DNA of 64,000 nt from JARRKU01 sp050288425. Its GTDB lineage: Bacteria; Desulfobacterota; Desulfobacteria; Desulfobacterales; Desulfosarcinaceae. Below the pieces are notes generated by a model. That model ran no database searches. It saw nothing but the letters and a program-made list of their open reading frames with translations, and was not told where the DNA came from. Shown here piece by piece: positions 44,006 to 52,922 of this stretch. Both the position numbers and the translations under genes were made by a program. Location: NCBI GenBank assembly GCA_050288425.1, contig JBNKDU010000032.1, positions 1-64,000 of the forward strand, written 5' to 3'. Within the stretch, counting starts at the first letter, position 1, and each line of letters starts with the position of its first letter.

Positions 44006-44593
44006 TTATTTTATGAGTTTTTTCCGCCCGATGCCCGCCAATCCAAGCAGACCGGTTCCAAGAAGAAGCATGGTGGCCGGTTCGGGCACCGGGGCACTGC
44101 CTCTGCCGTATACGGATAAATGTGACAGGTTTTTTCCCTGCGGGTAGGTCCAGGACCCGTTGTAGGTTCCGTCCGAAAGCAGGTATGCGTTCCAATAGTT
44201 CGTATAAGGCTCGCCTTGTTCCGGTTCGATTACAATACCGCCATCTTTCAACACAATCACGATATTATCGTAGGTATTCCAGACCCCCATATCGAATCCA
44301 TACGTACCACTGTTGGTTCCATTGGTCGGTGTGACGGCGAGTCCGATGTCGACGGTGACTTCAAGATCTCCGGGAGTTTCTTGTTTCGACAGCAATTGCC
44401 AGTCATTCTGCCCGAAGTAAGAATAGGTATTGAGCAGTAGTTCTCCGCCATTGGTGTCATTCGTCGTATTTGGGAAGCCGTCCCGGCAATCGACGGCTCC
44501 GGATACATCGGTTGTCTGGCAAACCGGCAATGCATGGGCTGCAGTCGTAGCGAAAAAGAATGCAACAATCGTAATTAACATAGTTCTTTTCAT
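44006..44593 (-). CDS. PEP-CTERM sorting-domain protein
   Basis: A 195-residue exported protein. Signal peptide MLITIVAFFFATTAAHA; mature part Asn/Thr/Gly-rich and probably a beta-sandwich; C-terminal VPEPATMLLLGTGLLGLAGI followed by RKKLIK, the exosortase (PEP-CTERM) signal. It should be processed by an exosortase/EpsH system elsewhere in the genome and released or anchored at the cell surface, often in relation to exopolysaccharide. Two Cys (PVCQ and DCRD) could form a disulfide. Confidence 0.92.
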   Translation of the reverse strand: MKRTMLITIVAFFFATTAAHALPVCQTTDVSGAVDCRDGFPNTTNDTNGGELLLNTYSYFGQNDWQLLSKQETPGDLEVTVDIGLAVTPTNGTNSGTYGFDMGVWNTYDNIVIVLKDGGIVIEPEQGEPYTNYWNAYLLSDGTYNGSWTYPQGKNLSHLSVYGRGSAPVPEPATMLLLGTGLLGLAGIGRKKLIK

Positions 44594-44635
44594 TTATTAG
44601 TACCTCGCTCGCGCTCAAACAGGTTCGGTAAAGTC

Positions 44636-44665
44636 GTTATAAAGGTTCTCATTTACGTCAAGCAA
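44636..44665 (-). promoter_or_regulatory. Candidate promoter of the PEP-CTERM gene
   Basis: On the minus strand TTGCTT (44660-44665) and TATAAC (44636-44641) are 18 bases apart, about 45 bases before the start codon. Moderate match. Confidence 0.35.
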
Positions 44666-44817
44666 ATCGCGTACCGCTAGTGGAATATTTTATTTAATAG
44701 TAATAACAGACAGTTATTTTAATGGCGGTTTTAATAGACAGAAAGATTGTGAAGTGAAATACCTAATCAGATGTGATTAAAGGTTGATAGTGTGTAATCT
44801 GGGTTATAATCCTATCA

Positions 44818-44909
44818 GAAAACGTCGCAAACTTATTACTCAATGAGTTTGAAATTGAGCGTCCAAGCTCATTTCACCTTGTTAAAGTTAATAAGTTAGC
44901 AACGTCCCC
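44818..44909. repeat. Palindromic element, copy G (left arm decayed)
   Basis: The right arm (44881-44909) is nearly intact (AAGTTAATAAGTTAGCAACG then TCCCC). The left arm (44818-44846) keeps ACGTCGCAAACTTATTA but has lost its four leading G and several other bases. The spacing still gives a 92-bp element, which shows the length is a property of the family. Confidence 0.85.
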
Positions 44910-45052
44910 TGATATTGCATGTGCCTTCGCATTATGCTATTATTCCAACATTCTAACGATTCTTGTGTAACCATGCTCATATCCTGGGTTCCCTACCCAT
45001 GAACTGATGGAACCAATGCTTTTTTCACCGGAACGATCCAAAGGGGGCAGGT

Positions 45053-46408
45053 ATGTACCGACCCGTTCTTTTGATCCTGTTGGGCCTGGCGATGGGGTCG
45101 CCTTGGCCGCCCATTCTCCTGGCAGAAGAGCCGGACGAGACCCTCACCCTGGCCGAGGCCGTTGACGCGGCGATCAAGAACAATCCCCAGGTGCTGGTGG
45201 CCCGGCATGCCGCGGATGCGGCGGCCGCCCGGATCACCACGGCAAGATCGGGACTGTTGCCCCAGGTCGATGTGGCCGAGACCTTCAACCGCACCAACAG
45301 TCCGTTGTGGGCCTTCGGCACCAAGTTGAACCAGGGAAGCATCGAAAGTGAGGACTTCGCTCCCGACGCCCTCAACGAACCCGATGCCATCAACAATTTC
45401 AATACGGCGCTGACCTTGTCGTGGAACTTGTATGACGGCGGCCGGACGCGCATCGGCTGGGACCAGGCCCGCCAGGGGAGGGAGGCGGCCGACCTGGGAC
45501 TCGTGAGGGCAACCCAGCAGGTCATCGCCCAGGCGGCCAGGGCTTATGTGGGGCTGCTGCTGGCCAGGGAGAATCTGGTGGTCATCGAGCAATCCTTGGA
45601 CACTTCCCGGGCCCAGCTTCGACTTGTGGAAGATCGCTTCGACGGCGGTCTGGCCGTCAAAAGCGATGTTCTCCGCGCCCGGGTGCATATCGCCCAACTG
45701 GAGCAGCAGCGTCTGGCCGCCGGCAGCCAGGTGCAGGTGGCCCAAGCCGTGCTGTATGCCGCCATGGGGCGGGAGGATAGCGGCTCCATCGCCCCGACCA
45801 CTTCGCTGGAAAACTGCCTTCCCACACGTGGCGCCATGGACGAATGGATCGAACGCGCCCTGACCCACCGGCCGGATCTGAGGCAGGTCGACATTCAGGC
45901 AGCGGTCGCCGAACAGGGTATCGCCCGGGCCGAAGCCGGCCACCTGCCGAGGCTGGACCTGCACGGCAACTATGAGCACAATTCCGAGGATTTCAGCGAG
46001 TCCCAGGACAACTACACCGTTGGGGCCGTGGTGCGCGTCAACCTTTACAGCGGCCGGCGTATCTCTTCCGAGGCGGCCACGGCCAGGTCCACGGCGGCCG
46101 AAGCCAGGGCCGCCCGGCGGGCAAGGCAGTTGGCCGTGCGCGTGGAGACCCAACGGGCCTATTATCTGGCGCAAAGCACCTGGCAGAGCATCGATGTGGC
46201 CAGGCAGGCCGTGCTCCAGGCCGAGGAGGGCCTGCGCATCGTGGGCAATCGCTATGCCGGCGGCCTGTTGACCATCGTGGATCTGCTCGATGCCCAGGTC
46301 GCCTTGCAACAGGCGCGCACCCTGCACTACAGGGCCATGCACGACTATAAAGTGGCCCGCATCGAGCTTGCCCTGGCGGCAGGCACCATATCCCGGGATT
46401 TTCGATAA
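45053..46408 (+). CDS. TolC-family outer-membrane channel of an RND pump
   Basis: A 451-residue outer-membrane efflux protein. Signal peptide (PVLLILLGLAMGSPWPPILLA), then the two TolC repeats (LTLAEAVDAAIKNNPQVLVA; LTLSWNLYDGGRTRIGWDQA; VGAVVRVNLYSGRRISSEAA). It is the first gene of a channel, adaptor, permease operon. The export substrate is unknown. The ATG lies close after GGGGGCAGGT. Confidence 0.92.
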   Translation: MYRPVLLILLGLAMGSPWPPILLAEEPDETLTLAEAVDAAIKNNPQVLVARHAADAAAARITTARSGLLPQVDVAETFNRTNSPLWAFGTKLNQGSIESEDFAPDALNEPDAINNFNTALTLSWNLYDGGRTRIGWDQARQGREAADLGLVRATQQVIAQAARAYVGLLLARENLVVIEQSLDTSRAQLRLVEDRFDGGLAVKSDVLRARVHIAQLEQQRLAAGSQVQVAQAVLYAAMGREDSGSIAPTTSLENCLPTRGAMDEWIERALTHRPDLRQVDIQAAVAEQGIARAEAGHLPRLDLHGNYEHNSEDFSESQDNYTVGAVVRVNLYSGRRISSEAATARSTAAEARAARRARQLAVRVETQRAYYLAQSTWQSIDVARQAVLQAEEGLRIVGNRYAGGLLTIVDLLDAQVALQQARTLHYRAMHDYKVARIELALAAGTISRDFR

Positions 46409-46514
46409 TTCGTTCCCGGGATCGTTCGGGGCGACGGGCACCTCATTCCATGGATGCCCATCCAGTTGCTGAAGCGCCCAATTATCCACAAAACCGAATA
46501 TCACGGAGTCTGGA

Positions 46515-47552
46515 ATGCCGCGAAAAGTCTACCACCGTTTGTCACTTTTTCTCGTCGCCGCCCTGCTCGCCGCTTGCGGCCAGAAGATCGAGCCCGGCAC
46601 CACGCCGGCCGAGGCCGTTGCGGCCGTCAAGGCGCCCATCGCCACGGCCGTGGTGACCCAGCAGCCCTTCATGTACGAGGCCGTGGGTACGGTGGCGGCC
46701 CGCACGGCCAGCACCATCGCCAGCAAATTGATGGGCGTGGTGCGTATCGTGCACGTGCAGGAGGGCGACCGGGTCCGGGAGGGCGATTTGCTGGTCACCC
46801 TGGACCCGCGCCAGGTGAAGGCGCAGCTGGACCGGGCCCAGGCCAATGCCGCCGTGGCAGAGAAGGAGTACAACCGATACAAGCAGTTGCTCGAGTCGCA
46901 GTCGGCTTCCCAGCAGGAGTTCGACCGCGCCGAGGCCCAGTTCCGCCAGTCCCGGGCGGCGGTGGCCGCCGCCCGGGTCAGCCGCAAGGATGCCCTGGTG
47001 CGGGCGCCCTATAATGGTCGTGTGGTGACCAAACTGATCAACCCCGGGGATCTGGCTTCGCCGGGTACGCCTTTTTTCACTCTTGAGGCGGAGGGTCGCT
47101 TCTGGACAGATCTGGTGCTTCCCGAACGGCACATCCAGGCGGTCCAGACCGGTCTGGAAGTCCAGGTGGTGGTACCGGCCTTGGAGAATCGCGCCTTTGT
47201 GGGCCGGGTGGCCCGAATTATTCCCATGGCCGATACCCGCAGCCGATCGTTCCAGATCAAGGTCGCCATGCCGGACAGCGCTCAGGATCTGAAGTCCGGA
47301 ATGTTCGCCCGGGTGGCCATTCCCCTGGGGGGCACCGGCATGCTGCTGGTGCCCAAAAGTGCCGTCAAACAGGAGGGGCAACTCGACGCCGTCTATGTCC
47401 TCGATGCGCAGCAGACCGCTCGTATGCGGCTGATCCGTATCGGCCAGGTCTTCGATGCCGAAGTGGAGGTGCTCTCCGGGCTGAGCGAGGGCCAGCGCTA
47501 TGTCGCCGCCATCCCGCCGGGTTTGACCGACGGCGCACGAATCGAAGAATAG
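46515..47552 (+). CDS. RND periplasmic adaptor lipoprotein
   Basis: A 345-residue membrane-fusion protein with a lipobox (LFLVAALLAACGQ), so it should be attached to the inner membrane by lipid. Barrel-sandwich halves (VVRIVHVQEGDRVREGDLLV; DALVRAPYNGRVVTKLINPG), a coiled-coil hairpin and a beta-barrel follow (VVVPALENRAFVGRVARIIP). It links the permease at 47911 to the channel at 45053. GGAG precedes the ATG. A 358-base gap with inverted repeats separates it from the permease gene. Confidence 0.93.
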   Translation: MPRKVYHRLSLFLVAALLAACGQKIEPGTTPAEAVAAVKAPIATAVVTQQPFMYEAVGTVAARTASTIASKLMGVVRIVHVQEGDRVREGDLLVTLDPRQVKAQLDRAQANAAVAEKEYNRYKQLLESQSASQQEFDRAEAQFRQSRAAVAAARVSRKDALVRAPYNGRVVTKLINPGDLASPGTPFFTLEAEGRFWTDLVLPERHIQAVQTGLEVQVVVPALENRAFVGRVARIIPMADTRSRSFQIKVAMPDSAQDLKSGMFARVAIPLGGTGMLLVPKSAVKQEGQLDAVYVLDAQQTARMRLIRIGQVFDAEVEVLSGLSEGQRYVAAIPPGLTDGARIEE

Positions 47553-47910
47553 ACCCCAACGTTGCATAAAAAAGATGGCAAAAGGTGAATAAACTGTCAT
47601 GAACGTTGAACAATAGCCAGATCCGGAGCTACTGCCAACAATCAACCAAAGGTTCACTGTAGGATCGGGTCTATTATATGCCATCTTTTTTCCCCTTCGG
47701 GAAAGCCGGAGGACTCCAGATCCGGCGTTGCCGGGGGTTCGCAGTAGATGACTACGGCTTCACCCCCGGCGCCTTGGCTCTGAAGCCCTCCGACTTTTGC
47801 AACGTTGGGGTAGATTTCCCGGGACCGGACCCGTTTCGTACTGACAGGGAGGCCCGTCCGCCAGGCGATGCATCCGCAGGAACCATGAACCCCCAGGAGC
47901 GGAGTGGAGG
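47553..47910. other. Intergenic region with nested inverted repeats
   Basis: A 358-base gap inside the RND operon. ACCCCAACGTTGCA (47553-47566) is repeated inverted at 47798-47811, and AAAAAAGATGGCA (47568-47580) inverted at 47679-47691. The 9-mer AATAGACCC (47548-47556) recurs inverted at 47667-47675. A 78-codon frame from 47678 is not convincing. GGAGTGGAGG ends the region as the ribosome binding site of the permease gene. Confidence 0.6.
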
Positions 47911-50900
47911 ATGAATCCACAAGTGGGTATGTCCGGAAGGATTGCGCGTTTTTTTATCGATTCCAAGTTGACACCGCTGGTGATCGCCGCCTCCATCCTG
48001 TTGGGCATCGCCGCCGTGGTGGCCCTGCCCCGGGAAGAAGAACCGCAGATCATCGTGCCCATGATCGACATCTTCGTTCAGATGCCGGGGGCCGATGCCC
48101 GGGAAGTGGAACAACGCATCACCAGCCCCATGGAAAAGCTGCTGTGGGAGATTCCCGGCGTGGAGTATGTCTACACCACTTCCAGCCCGGGGATGAGCCT
48201 GGCCGTGGTGCGTTTCTATGTGGGCCAGGATGAGGAAGAGTCCATCGTACGGCTGCAATCCAAGCTTGCCGCCAACTACGACCGCATTCCCTGGGCGGTG
48301 GCGCCGCCGCTGATCAAACCCCGCTACATCGACGACGTGCCGATCCTGGCCCTGACCTTCTGGAGCGAGGAGAGCGACCACTACATGCTGCGCAGGGTGG
48401 CCGCCGAGGTGGAGAACATCGTCAAGCGCGAACCCAATGTCTCCATCACGACCCTCATCGGCGGCGCCCGGCGACAGGTCCAGGTGCTGTTCGACCCGGT
48501 GCGCCTGGCCTCGGTGGGCATCGATCTGGATCAGGCCGCCATGATGCTGCAGGCCACCAACCAGGAGATCGACGCCGGAACCTATCCCGCCGCTATGCAG
48601 GGGCGGGTTCTGGTGCATGTGGGCGGCTTCCTGAAGACCGTCGAGGATGTCGAACGGGTGGTGCTGGGGATCCATGGCGGCCGGCCGGTCTATGTGCAGG
48701 ATGTGGCCACGGTGGAGGACGGACCTGCCGAGCCGGATCAATACCTCTTCTTCGGCACCGGCCCGGCGGCGGTCGAGAAGGGCATCGACGCCCGCGGGCG
48801 GTTTCCGGCCGTCACCCTCACCATGGCCAAGCGCAAGGGGACCAATGCCATCGCCGTGGCGCAAAGGATCCTGCACCGGGTGGGAGAAGTCCACGGCGGC
48901 ATCATCCCCGACAACATCCACATGACCGTCACCCGCCACTACGGCCGGACGGCCAAGGAAAAGTCGGACGAACTGCTCTACCACATGGCCATCGCCGTGG
49001 TATCGGTGACCCTGTTGATCTGGCTCACGCTGGGCCGCCGGGAATCGGGGGTCGTGGCCCTGGCCATTCCCGTCACCCTGGCATTCACCATGGCCACCTT
49101 CTATTTATACGGTTACACCCTCAACCGCATCACCCTGTTCGCCCTGATCTTCTCCATCGGCATCCTGGTGGACGACGCCATCGTGGTGGTGGAAAATGTG
49201 GTGCGTCACAACCATTTGCCGGAGAACAAGGGGCGCAGCCGCTTCGCCGTGGCCATCGAGGCGGTGGACGAGGTGGGCAACCCCACCATCCTGGCCACCC
49301 TGGCGGTGATCGCCGCCATTCTGCCCATGGCCTTCGTGGGCGGGCTGATGGGGCCCTACATGCGGCCCATTCCGGTGGGCGCTTCCGCGGCCATGGTCTT
49401 CTCCCTGCTGGTGGCCTTCATCGTCACCCCCTGGGCGGCCGTACGCCTGCTCAAACCACGCCGCGGGGCCAAGGCCCATGACGAATTCCGGGAAGACTGG
49501 AGTACCCGGCTATATCGTCGGGTGATGAATCCCCTGATCCACAACCGCCTCTGGCGCTGGCTCTTCCTGGCCGGCGTGGTGTTGCTGCTGCTGCTGGCCT
49601 GCGCCATGGTGGGGGTCGGCCTGGTGCGGGTGAAGATGCTGCCCTTCGACAACAAGAGCGAATTCCAGGTGATCATCGACATGCCCGAGGACGCCACCCT
49701 GGAGACCACCTACGCCGCGGCCCAGGCCATGGGGGACTACCTGGCCACGGTCAATGAGGTGACCGACTACCAGCTCCATGTGGGCACCAGCGGACCGTTC
49801 AATTTCAACGGACTGGTGCGGCACTACTATCTCCGGCGGGAAGCCTACCAGGCCGACATTCAGGTGAACCTGGTGGAGAAGGGCCACCGCCGGCAGCAGA
49901 GCCATGCCATCGCCAAGCGGGTGCGGCCGGCCCTGGTGGATATCGCCCGACGATACGATGCCCGCATCAAGGTGGCCGAGGTGCCCCCCGGCCCGCCGGT
50001 GCTGGCGACGCTGGTGGCCGAGGTATACGGTCCCGACTACCCGCGCCAGCGGGAGATCGCCGCCCAGATCATGGAGGTCTTTGAAAAGACCGCCGGCGTG
50101 GTGGATGTGGACTGGTTCATGGAAGAAGACCATCCGCGGTATCACCTTCGCGTGGACCGCGAGAAGGCCGCCCTGCACGGCATCACCCCCCGCCAGATTT
50201 CCGATACCCTCCGGCTGGCCCTCAGCGGCCGTCAGGTGGGCCTGCTCCATCAGCCGCGGGAACGGGAGGACGTTCCGGTGATCCTCAAACTGCCCCTGGC
50301 CGACCGTGCCGGCGTCCGGCGCCTGGAAGGCATCAAGATGCGGGCCGCCGACGGCAGCCTGATCCCGCTGTCGTCCCTGGTGCATTCCGAATCGACTGCG
50401 CCGGATAAGAGCATCTATCACAAGAACCTGATGCCCGTCGTTTACGTCATCGGCGATGTGGCCGGAGCCAAGGAGAGCCCGGTATACGCCATATTGGAGA
50501 TGCGCAAGAAGATCGACGCCATCCGGTTGCCCGAGGGGTACGGTATCCGCCAGCACACCGCCGGCCTGCCCGCAAGCGACCGCAAGTTCTCCATGAAGTG
50601 GGACGGCGAATGGCACATCACCTATGAAGTCTTCCGCGATATGGGCATCGCCTTCGCCGTGGTGTTGGTGCTGATCTTCGTGTTGGTGGTGGGGTGGTTT
50701 CAGTCCTTTTCCACCCCCATGGTGATCATGGTGGCCATCCCGTTTTCCCTCATCGGCATCCTGCCGGCCCACTGGGCCATGGGGGCCTTCTTCACGGCCA
50801 CCTCCATGATCGGATTCATCGCCGGCGCCGGCATCGTGGTGCGCAATTCCGTCATCCTGGTGGATTTTATCGAGTTACGCGTCCGGGAGGGGGTGCCCCT

Positions 50901-51162
50901 GGATCAGGCCGTGGTGGACGCGGGCGCCGTCCGATTTCGGCCCATGATGCTCACGGCGGCCGCCGTGGTGGTGGGCGCGTCGGTGATTCTCTTCGACCCT
51001 ATCTTCCAGGGGCTGGCCATCTCCTTGATGGCCGGCGAAATCGCCTCGCTGCTCTTCTCCCGAATGACCGTGCCCATATTGTATTACCTGGACAAGCGCT
51101 GGGAGGCCCGGCACGGGCACCCTGCGGCCGCGCGTCGGGCGGAAGCCGACGGTTCCCATTAG
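47911..51162 (+). CDS. RND efflux permease (AcrB/MdtB-like family)
   Basis: A 1083-residue proton-driven pump with 12 helices and two porter/docking loops. The N-terminal FIDSKLTPLVIAASILLGIA, the helix-4 motif IGILVDDAIVVVENVVRH with its paired Asp, and helix-11 region GAGIVVRNSVILVDFIELRV are RND hallmarks. It belongs to the hydrophobe/general efflux side rather than the CusA/CzcA side. With the TolC-like channel and lipoprotein adaptor upstream it forms a complete tripartite exporter. The substrate is not evident. Confidence 0.93.
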   Translation: MNPQVGMSGRIARFFIDSKLTPLVIAASILLGIAAVVALPREEEPQIIVPMIDIFVQMPGADAREVEQRITSPMEKLLWEIPGVEYVYTTSSPGMSLAVVRFYVGQDEEESIVRLQSKLAANYDRIPWAVAPPLIKPRYIDDVPILALTFWSEESDHYMLRRVAAEVENIVKREPNVSITTLIGGARRQVQVLFDPVRLASVGIDLDQAAMMLQATNQEIDAGTYPAAMQGRVLVHVGGFLKTVEDVERVVLGIHGGRPVYVQDVATVEDGPAEPDQYLFFGTGPAAVEKGIDARGRFPAVTLTMAKRKGTNAIAVAQRILHRVGEVHGGIIPDNIHMTVTRHYGRTAKEKSDELLYHMAIAVVSVTLLIWLTLGRRESGVVALAIPVTLAFTMATFYLYGYTLNRITLFALIFSIGILVDDAIVVVENVVRHNHLPENKGRSRFAVAIEAVDEVGNPTILATLAVIAAILPMAFVGGLMGPYMRPIPVGASAAMVFSLLVAFIVTPWAAVRLLKPRRGAKAHDEFREDWSTRLYRRVMNPLIHNRLWRWLFLAGVVLLLLLACAMVGVGLVRVKMLPFDNKSEFQVIIDMPEDATLETTYAAAQAMGDYLATVNEVTDYQLHVGTSGPFNFNGLVRHYYLRREAYQADIQVNLVEKGHRRQQSHAIAKRVRPALVDIARRYDARIKVAEVPPGPPVLATLVAEVYGPDYPRQREIAAQIMEVFEKTAGVVDVDWFMEEDHPRYHLRVDREKAALHGITPRQISDTLRLALSGRQVGLLHQPREREDVPVILKLPLADRAGVRRLEGIKMRAADGSLIPLSSLVHSESTAPDKSIYHKNLMPVVYVIGDVAGAKESPVYAILEMRKKIDAIRLPEGYGIRQHTAGLPASDRKFSMKWDGEWHITYEVFRDMGIAFAVVLVLIFVLVVGWFQSFSTPMVIMVAIPFSLIGILPAHWAMGAFFTATSMIGFIAGAGIVVRNSVILVDFIELRVREGVPLDQAVVDAGAVRFRPMMLTAAAVVVGASVILFDPIFQGLAISLMAGEIASLLFSRMTVPILYYLDKRWEARHGHPAAARRAEADGSH

Positions 51163-51165
51163 GGC

Positions 51166-51196
51166 TCATCCGGAAATGGGGGTCATTTCCGGATGA
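51166..51196. terminator. Hairpin between converging genes
   Basis: TCATCCGGAAATG and its exact inverse form a 13-bp stem with loop GGGGT, 4 bases after the RND permease stop and before the end of the deaminase gene. There is no strong T-run, so the terminator function is likely but not certain. Confidence 0.55.
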
Positions 51197-51269
51197 ATAC
51201 GTATTCGCTTGTCAGCGCGTCGCTCACCGCATACCATCGCGGCCGCCGGTGGAGGGGCGGGCCTGCCTC

Positions 51270-52283
51270 TCAGTCCGGTTTCGCTTCGGCCAGGTAGCGA
51301 TCCAGGACCGCCAGATGGGATTTTTTGGTTTCGGCATCGGCAAAGCTGGCATCGAAACTGTTGCGGGCCAAACGGACGGCCTGATCGCGGTTCAGGTGCA
51401 GGGCATCATACAAGGCCATGAAGTTCTCGTTGACATACCCGCCGAAATAGGCCGGATCGTCCGAGTTTACGGTGACCATCAGGCCCCGGTCCAACAGATC
51501 CAGCAGATTGTGATCGGATACGCTGGCGAATACGCCCAGCTTGACGTTGGAAAGGGGGCAGACCGTCAGGGGGATCCGCTCGCTCTTCAGCCGCTGCACG
51601 AGATCGGGATCTTCGATGCAGCGGACGCCGTGGTCGATGCGTTTCACCAGCAGCAGATCCAACGCCTCCCGGATGTAGGCGGGCGGTCCCTCCTCGCCAG
51701 CATGGGCCACGGTGAGCCAGCCGTATTCACGGGCCCGGTCGAAGACCTTTTGAAAGAGCCGGGGAGGGTACTCGCGTTCGGACGAGTCCAGGCCGACGGC
51801 GACGATTTCATTTTTGAAGGGCAGGGCCTGTTCCAGGGTGGCCATGGCCCGATCGACGCTCAGATCGCGCAGAAAACACATGATCAGGCCGCTGGTGATT
51901 CCGAGCTGTTTTTTCCCGTCTTCGAGGGCCCGAAGGATGCCGGTGATGACCGTCTCAAACGCGATTTCCCGGTCGGTATGGGTCTGGGGATCGAAGAAGG
52001 GCTCCACGTGGATCACCCGCTGCCGCTGGCAGCGTTCCAGGTAGGCCCAGGTGATGTCGTAGAAATCCTGCTCGGTCTGCAGTACATGGGCGCTGTGGTA
52101 ATAAATGCTCAGGAAGGCCCGCAGGTCCTGGAATTGGTAGGCGGCCCGGGCCGCTTCCGGCGTGACAAAGGGCAGGGTGAGCCCGTTGCGGCGACTGATG
52201 GCGAGCATCATTTCGGGTTCGATGGAACCTTCGAGGTGCATGTGCAGCTCCGCCTTGGGCAGTGCCTGCAGAAAACCGATCAT
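51270..52283 (-). CDS. Adenosine/adenine deaminase
   Basis: A 337-residue amidohydrolase of the adenosine deaminase family. Zinc and catalytic motifs: PKAELHMHLEGSIEP at the N-terminus, AHAGEEGP, RIDHGVR and TVNSDDPAYFGGY. The SDDPAYFGGY form is more typical of the adenine deaminase (Aah1-type) subgroup, which turns adenine into hypoxanthine, than of true adenosine deaminases. ATG at 52283 with AGGAGAGG upstream. It is transcribed divergently from the ArsR gene and converges on the RND permease gene. Confidence 0.9.
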   Translation of the reverse strand: MIGFLQALPKAELHMHLEGSIEPEMMLAISRRNGLTLPFVTPEAARAAYQFQDLRAFLSIYYHSAHVLQTEQDFYDITWAYLERCQRQRVIHVEPFFDPQTHTDREIAFETVITGILRALEDGKKQLGITSGLIMCFLRDLSVDRAMATLEQALPFKNEIVAVGLDSSEREYPPRLFQKVFDRAREYGWLTVAHAGEEGPPAYIREALDLLLVKRIDHGVRCIEDPDLVQRLKSERIPLTVCPLSNVKLGVFASVSDHNLLDLLDRGLMVTVNSDDPAYFGGYVNENFMALYDALHLNRDQAVRLARNSFDASFADAETKKSHLAVLDRYLAEAKPD

Positions 52284-52472
52284 CGAAAACCTCTCCTTTG
52301 CTGACGGGTTGGGTCGATCCGGGGAAGTCCCCTGATACTGGTACATCCGAAGTGTGGTGTGCTGCCGAACAGCAGGCGTGAAACGCGAAAAGCGCCGGTT
52401 CGAGATGCAATGCGGGAGCGATGTACACATCATAGCCAGAGGGCTGCCGGCGGTCAAGCCTGGGATTTTCCT

Positions 52473-52526
52473 TTGACAAGGTCGAATCAATTAATATATG
52501 TTCATATGTACATATATTAATTGATT
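52473..52526 (+). promoter_or_regulatory. Promoter and palindromic operator of the arsR/ATPase operon
   Basis: TTGACA (52473-52478) is followed by an AT-rich -10 region (about 52495-52502) lying inside a 42-base palindrome: AATCAATTAATATATGT (52485-52501) and its exact inverse (52510-52526) with an 8-base centre. The inner part resembles SmtB/ArsR-type sites (ATATGTTCATATGTACATAT). Repressor binding would cover the promoter, which supports auto-repression by the adjacent ArsR protein, released by metal. Confidence 0.85.
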
Positions 52527-52543
52527 GCCGAAAAGGACACATC

Positions 52544-52903
52544 GTGCTGACACCCATGGAGACCTGCATGACCAAAGGCATTCACCAGCAGACCGTCCGA
52601 GGGGTGCGCCGACGGATGCCGGATGCGGTGGACCTTTATGAACTGGCCGACTTGTTCAAATTGTTCGGCGACAGCACCCGTATCGCCATTCTCTGGGCGC
52701 TCACCGAGTCGGAGATGTGCGTCTGCGATTTGTGTGCCCTGTTGAAGATGAAACAGCCCGCCGTCTCCCACCAGCTCCGGAACCTGAAACAGGCGCGGGT
52801 GGTCAAGACGCGGCGCGAGGGCAAGGTGATCTATTACGCATTGGATGACGACCATATGGGCCAGTTGCTCCATATGGGCATGGAGCATATCCAGGAGAGC
52901 TGA
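52544..52903 (+). CDS. ArsR/SmtB-family metal-sensing repressor
   Basis: A 119-residue winged-helix protein. The recognition helix region is MKQPAVSHQLRNLKQARVV, and the metal site on helix alpha-3 is MCVCDLC, the CxC box of CadC/ArsR-type sensors. C-terminal His/Asp residues (DDDHMGQLLHMGMEH) could add an alpha-5 zinc site. It should repress its own operon and the ATPase gene 19 bases downstream until Zn, Cd or Pb binds. The GTG start has AAAAGGA 6 bases upstream; an ATG at 52556 is also possible. Confidence 0.92.
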   Translation: MLTPMETCMTKGIHQQTVRGVRRRMPDAVDLYELADLFKLFGDSTRIAILWALTESEMCVCDLCALLKMKQPAVSHQLRNLKQARVVKTRREGKVIYYALDDDHMGQLLHMGMEHIQES

Positions 52904-52922
52904 ATCGAATCGAGGAGTGGCA

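Larger units (their letters stand above)
44594..45052. other. AT-rich intergenic region with decayed element
   Basis: A 459-base, visibly AT-rich gap between the divergent PEP-CTERM and TolC-family genes. It holds a candidate minus-strand promoter (44636-44665) and the decayed repeat copy G (44818-44909). No gene is supported. A plus-strand promoter for the RND operon probably lies between 44910 and 45040 but is not clear. Confidence 0.5.

Noticed and set aside
47678..47914. 78-codon frame between RND adaptor and permease genes
   Set aside because: It covers the inverted-repeat region and has no domain or good start.
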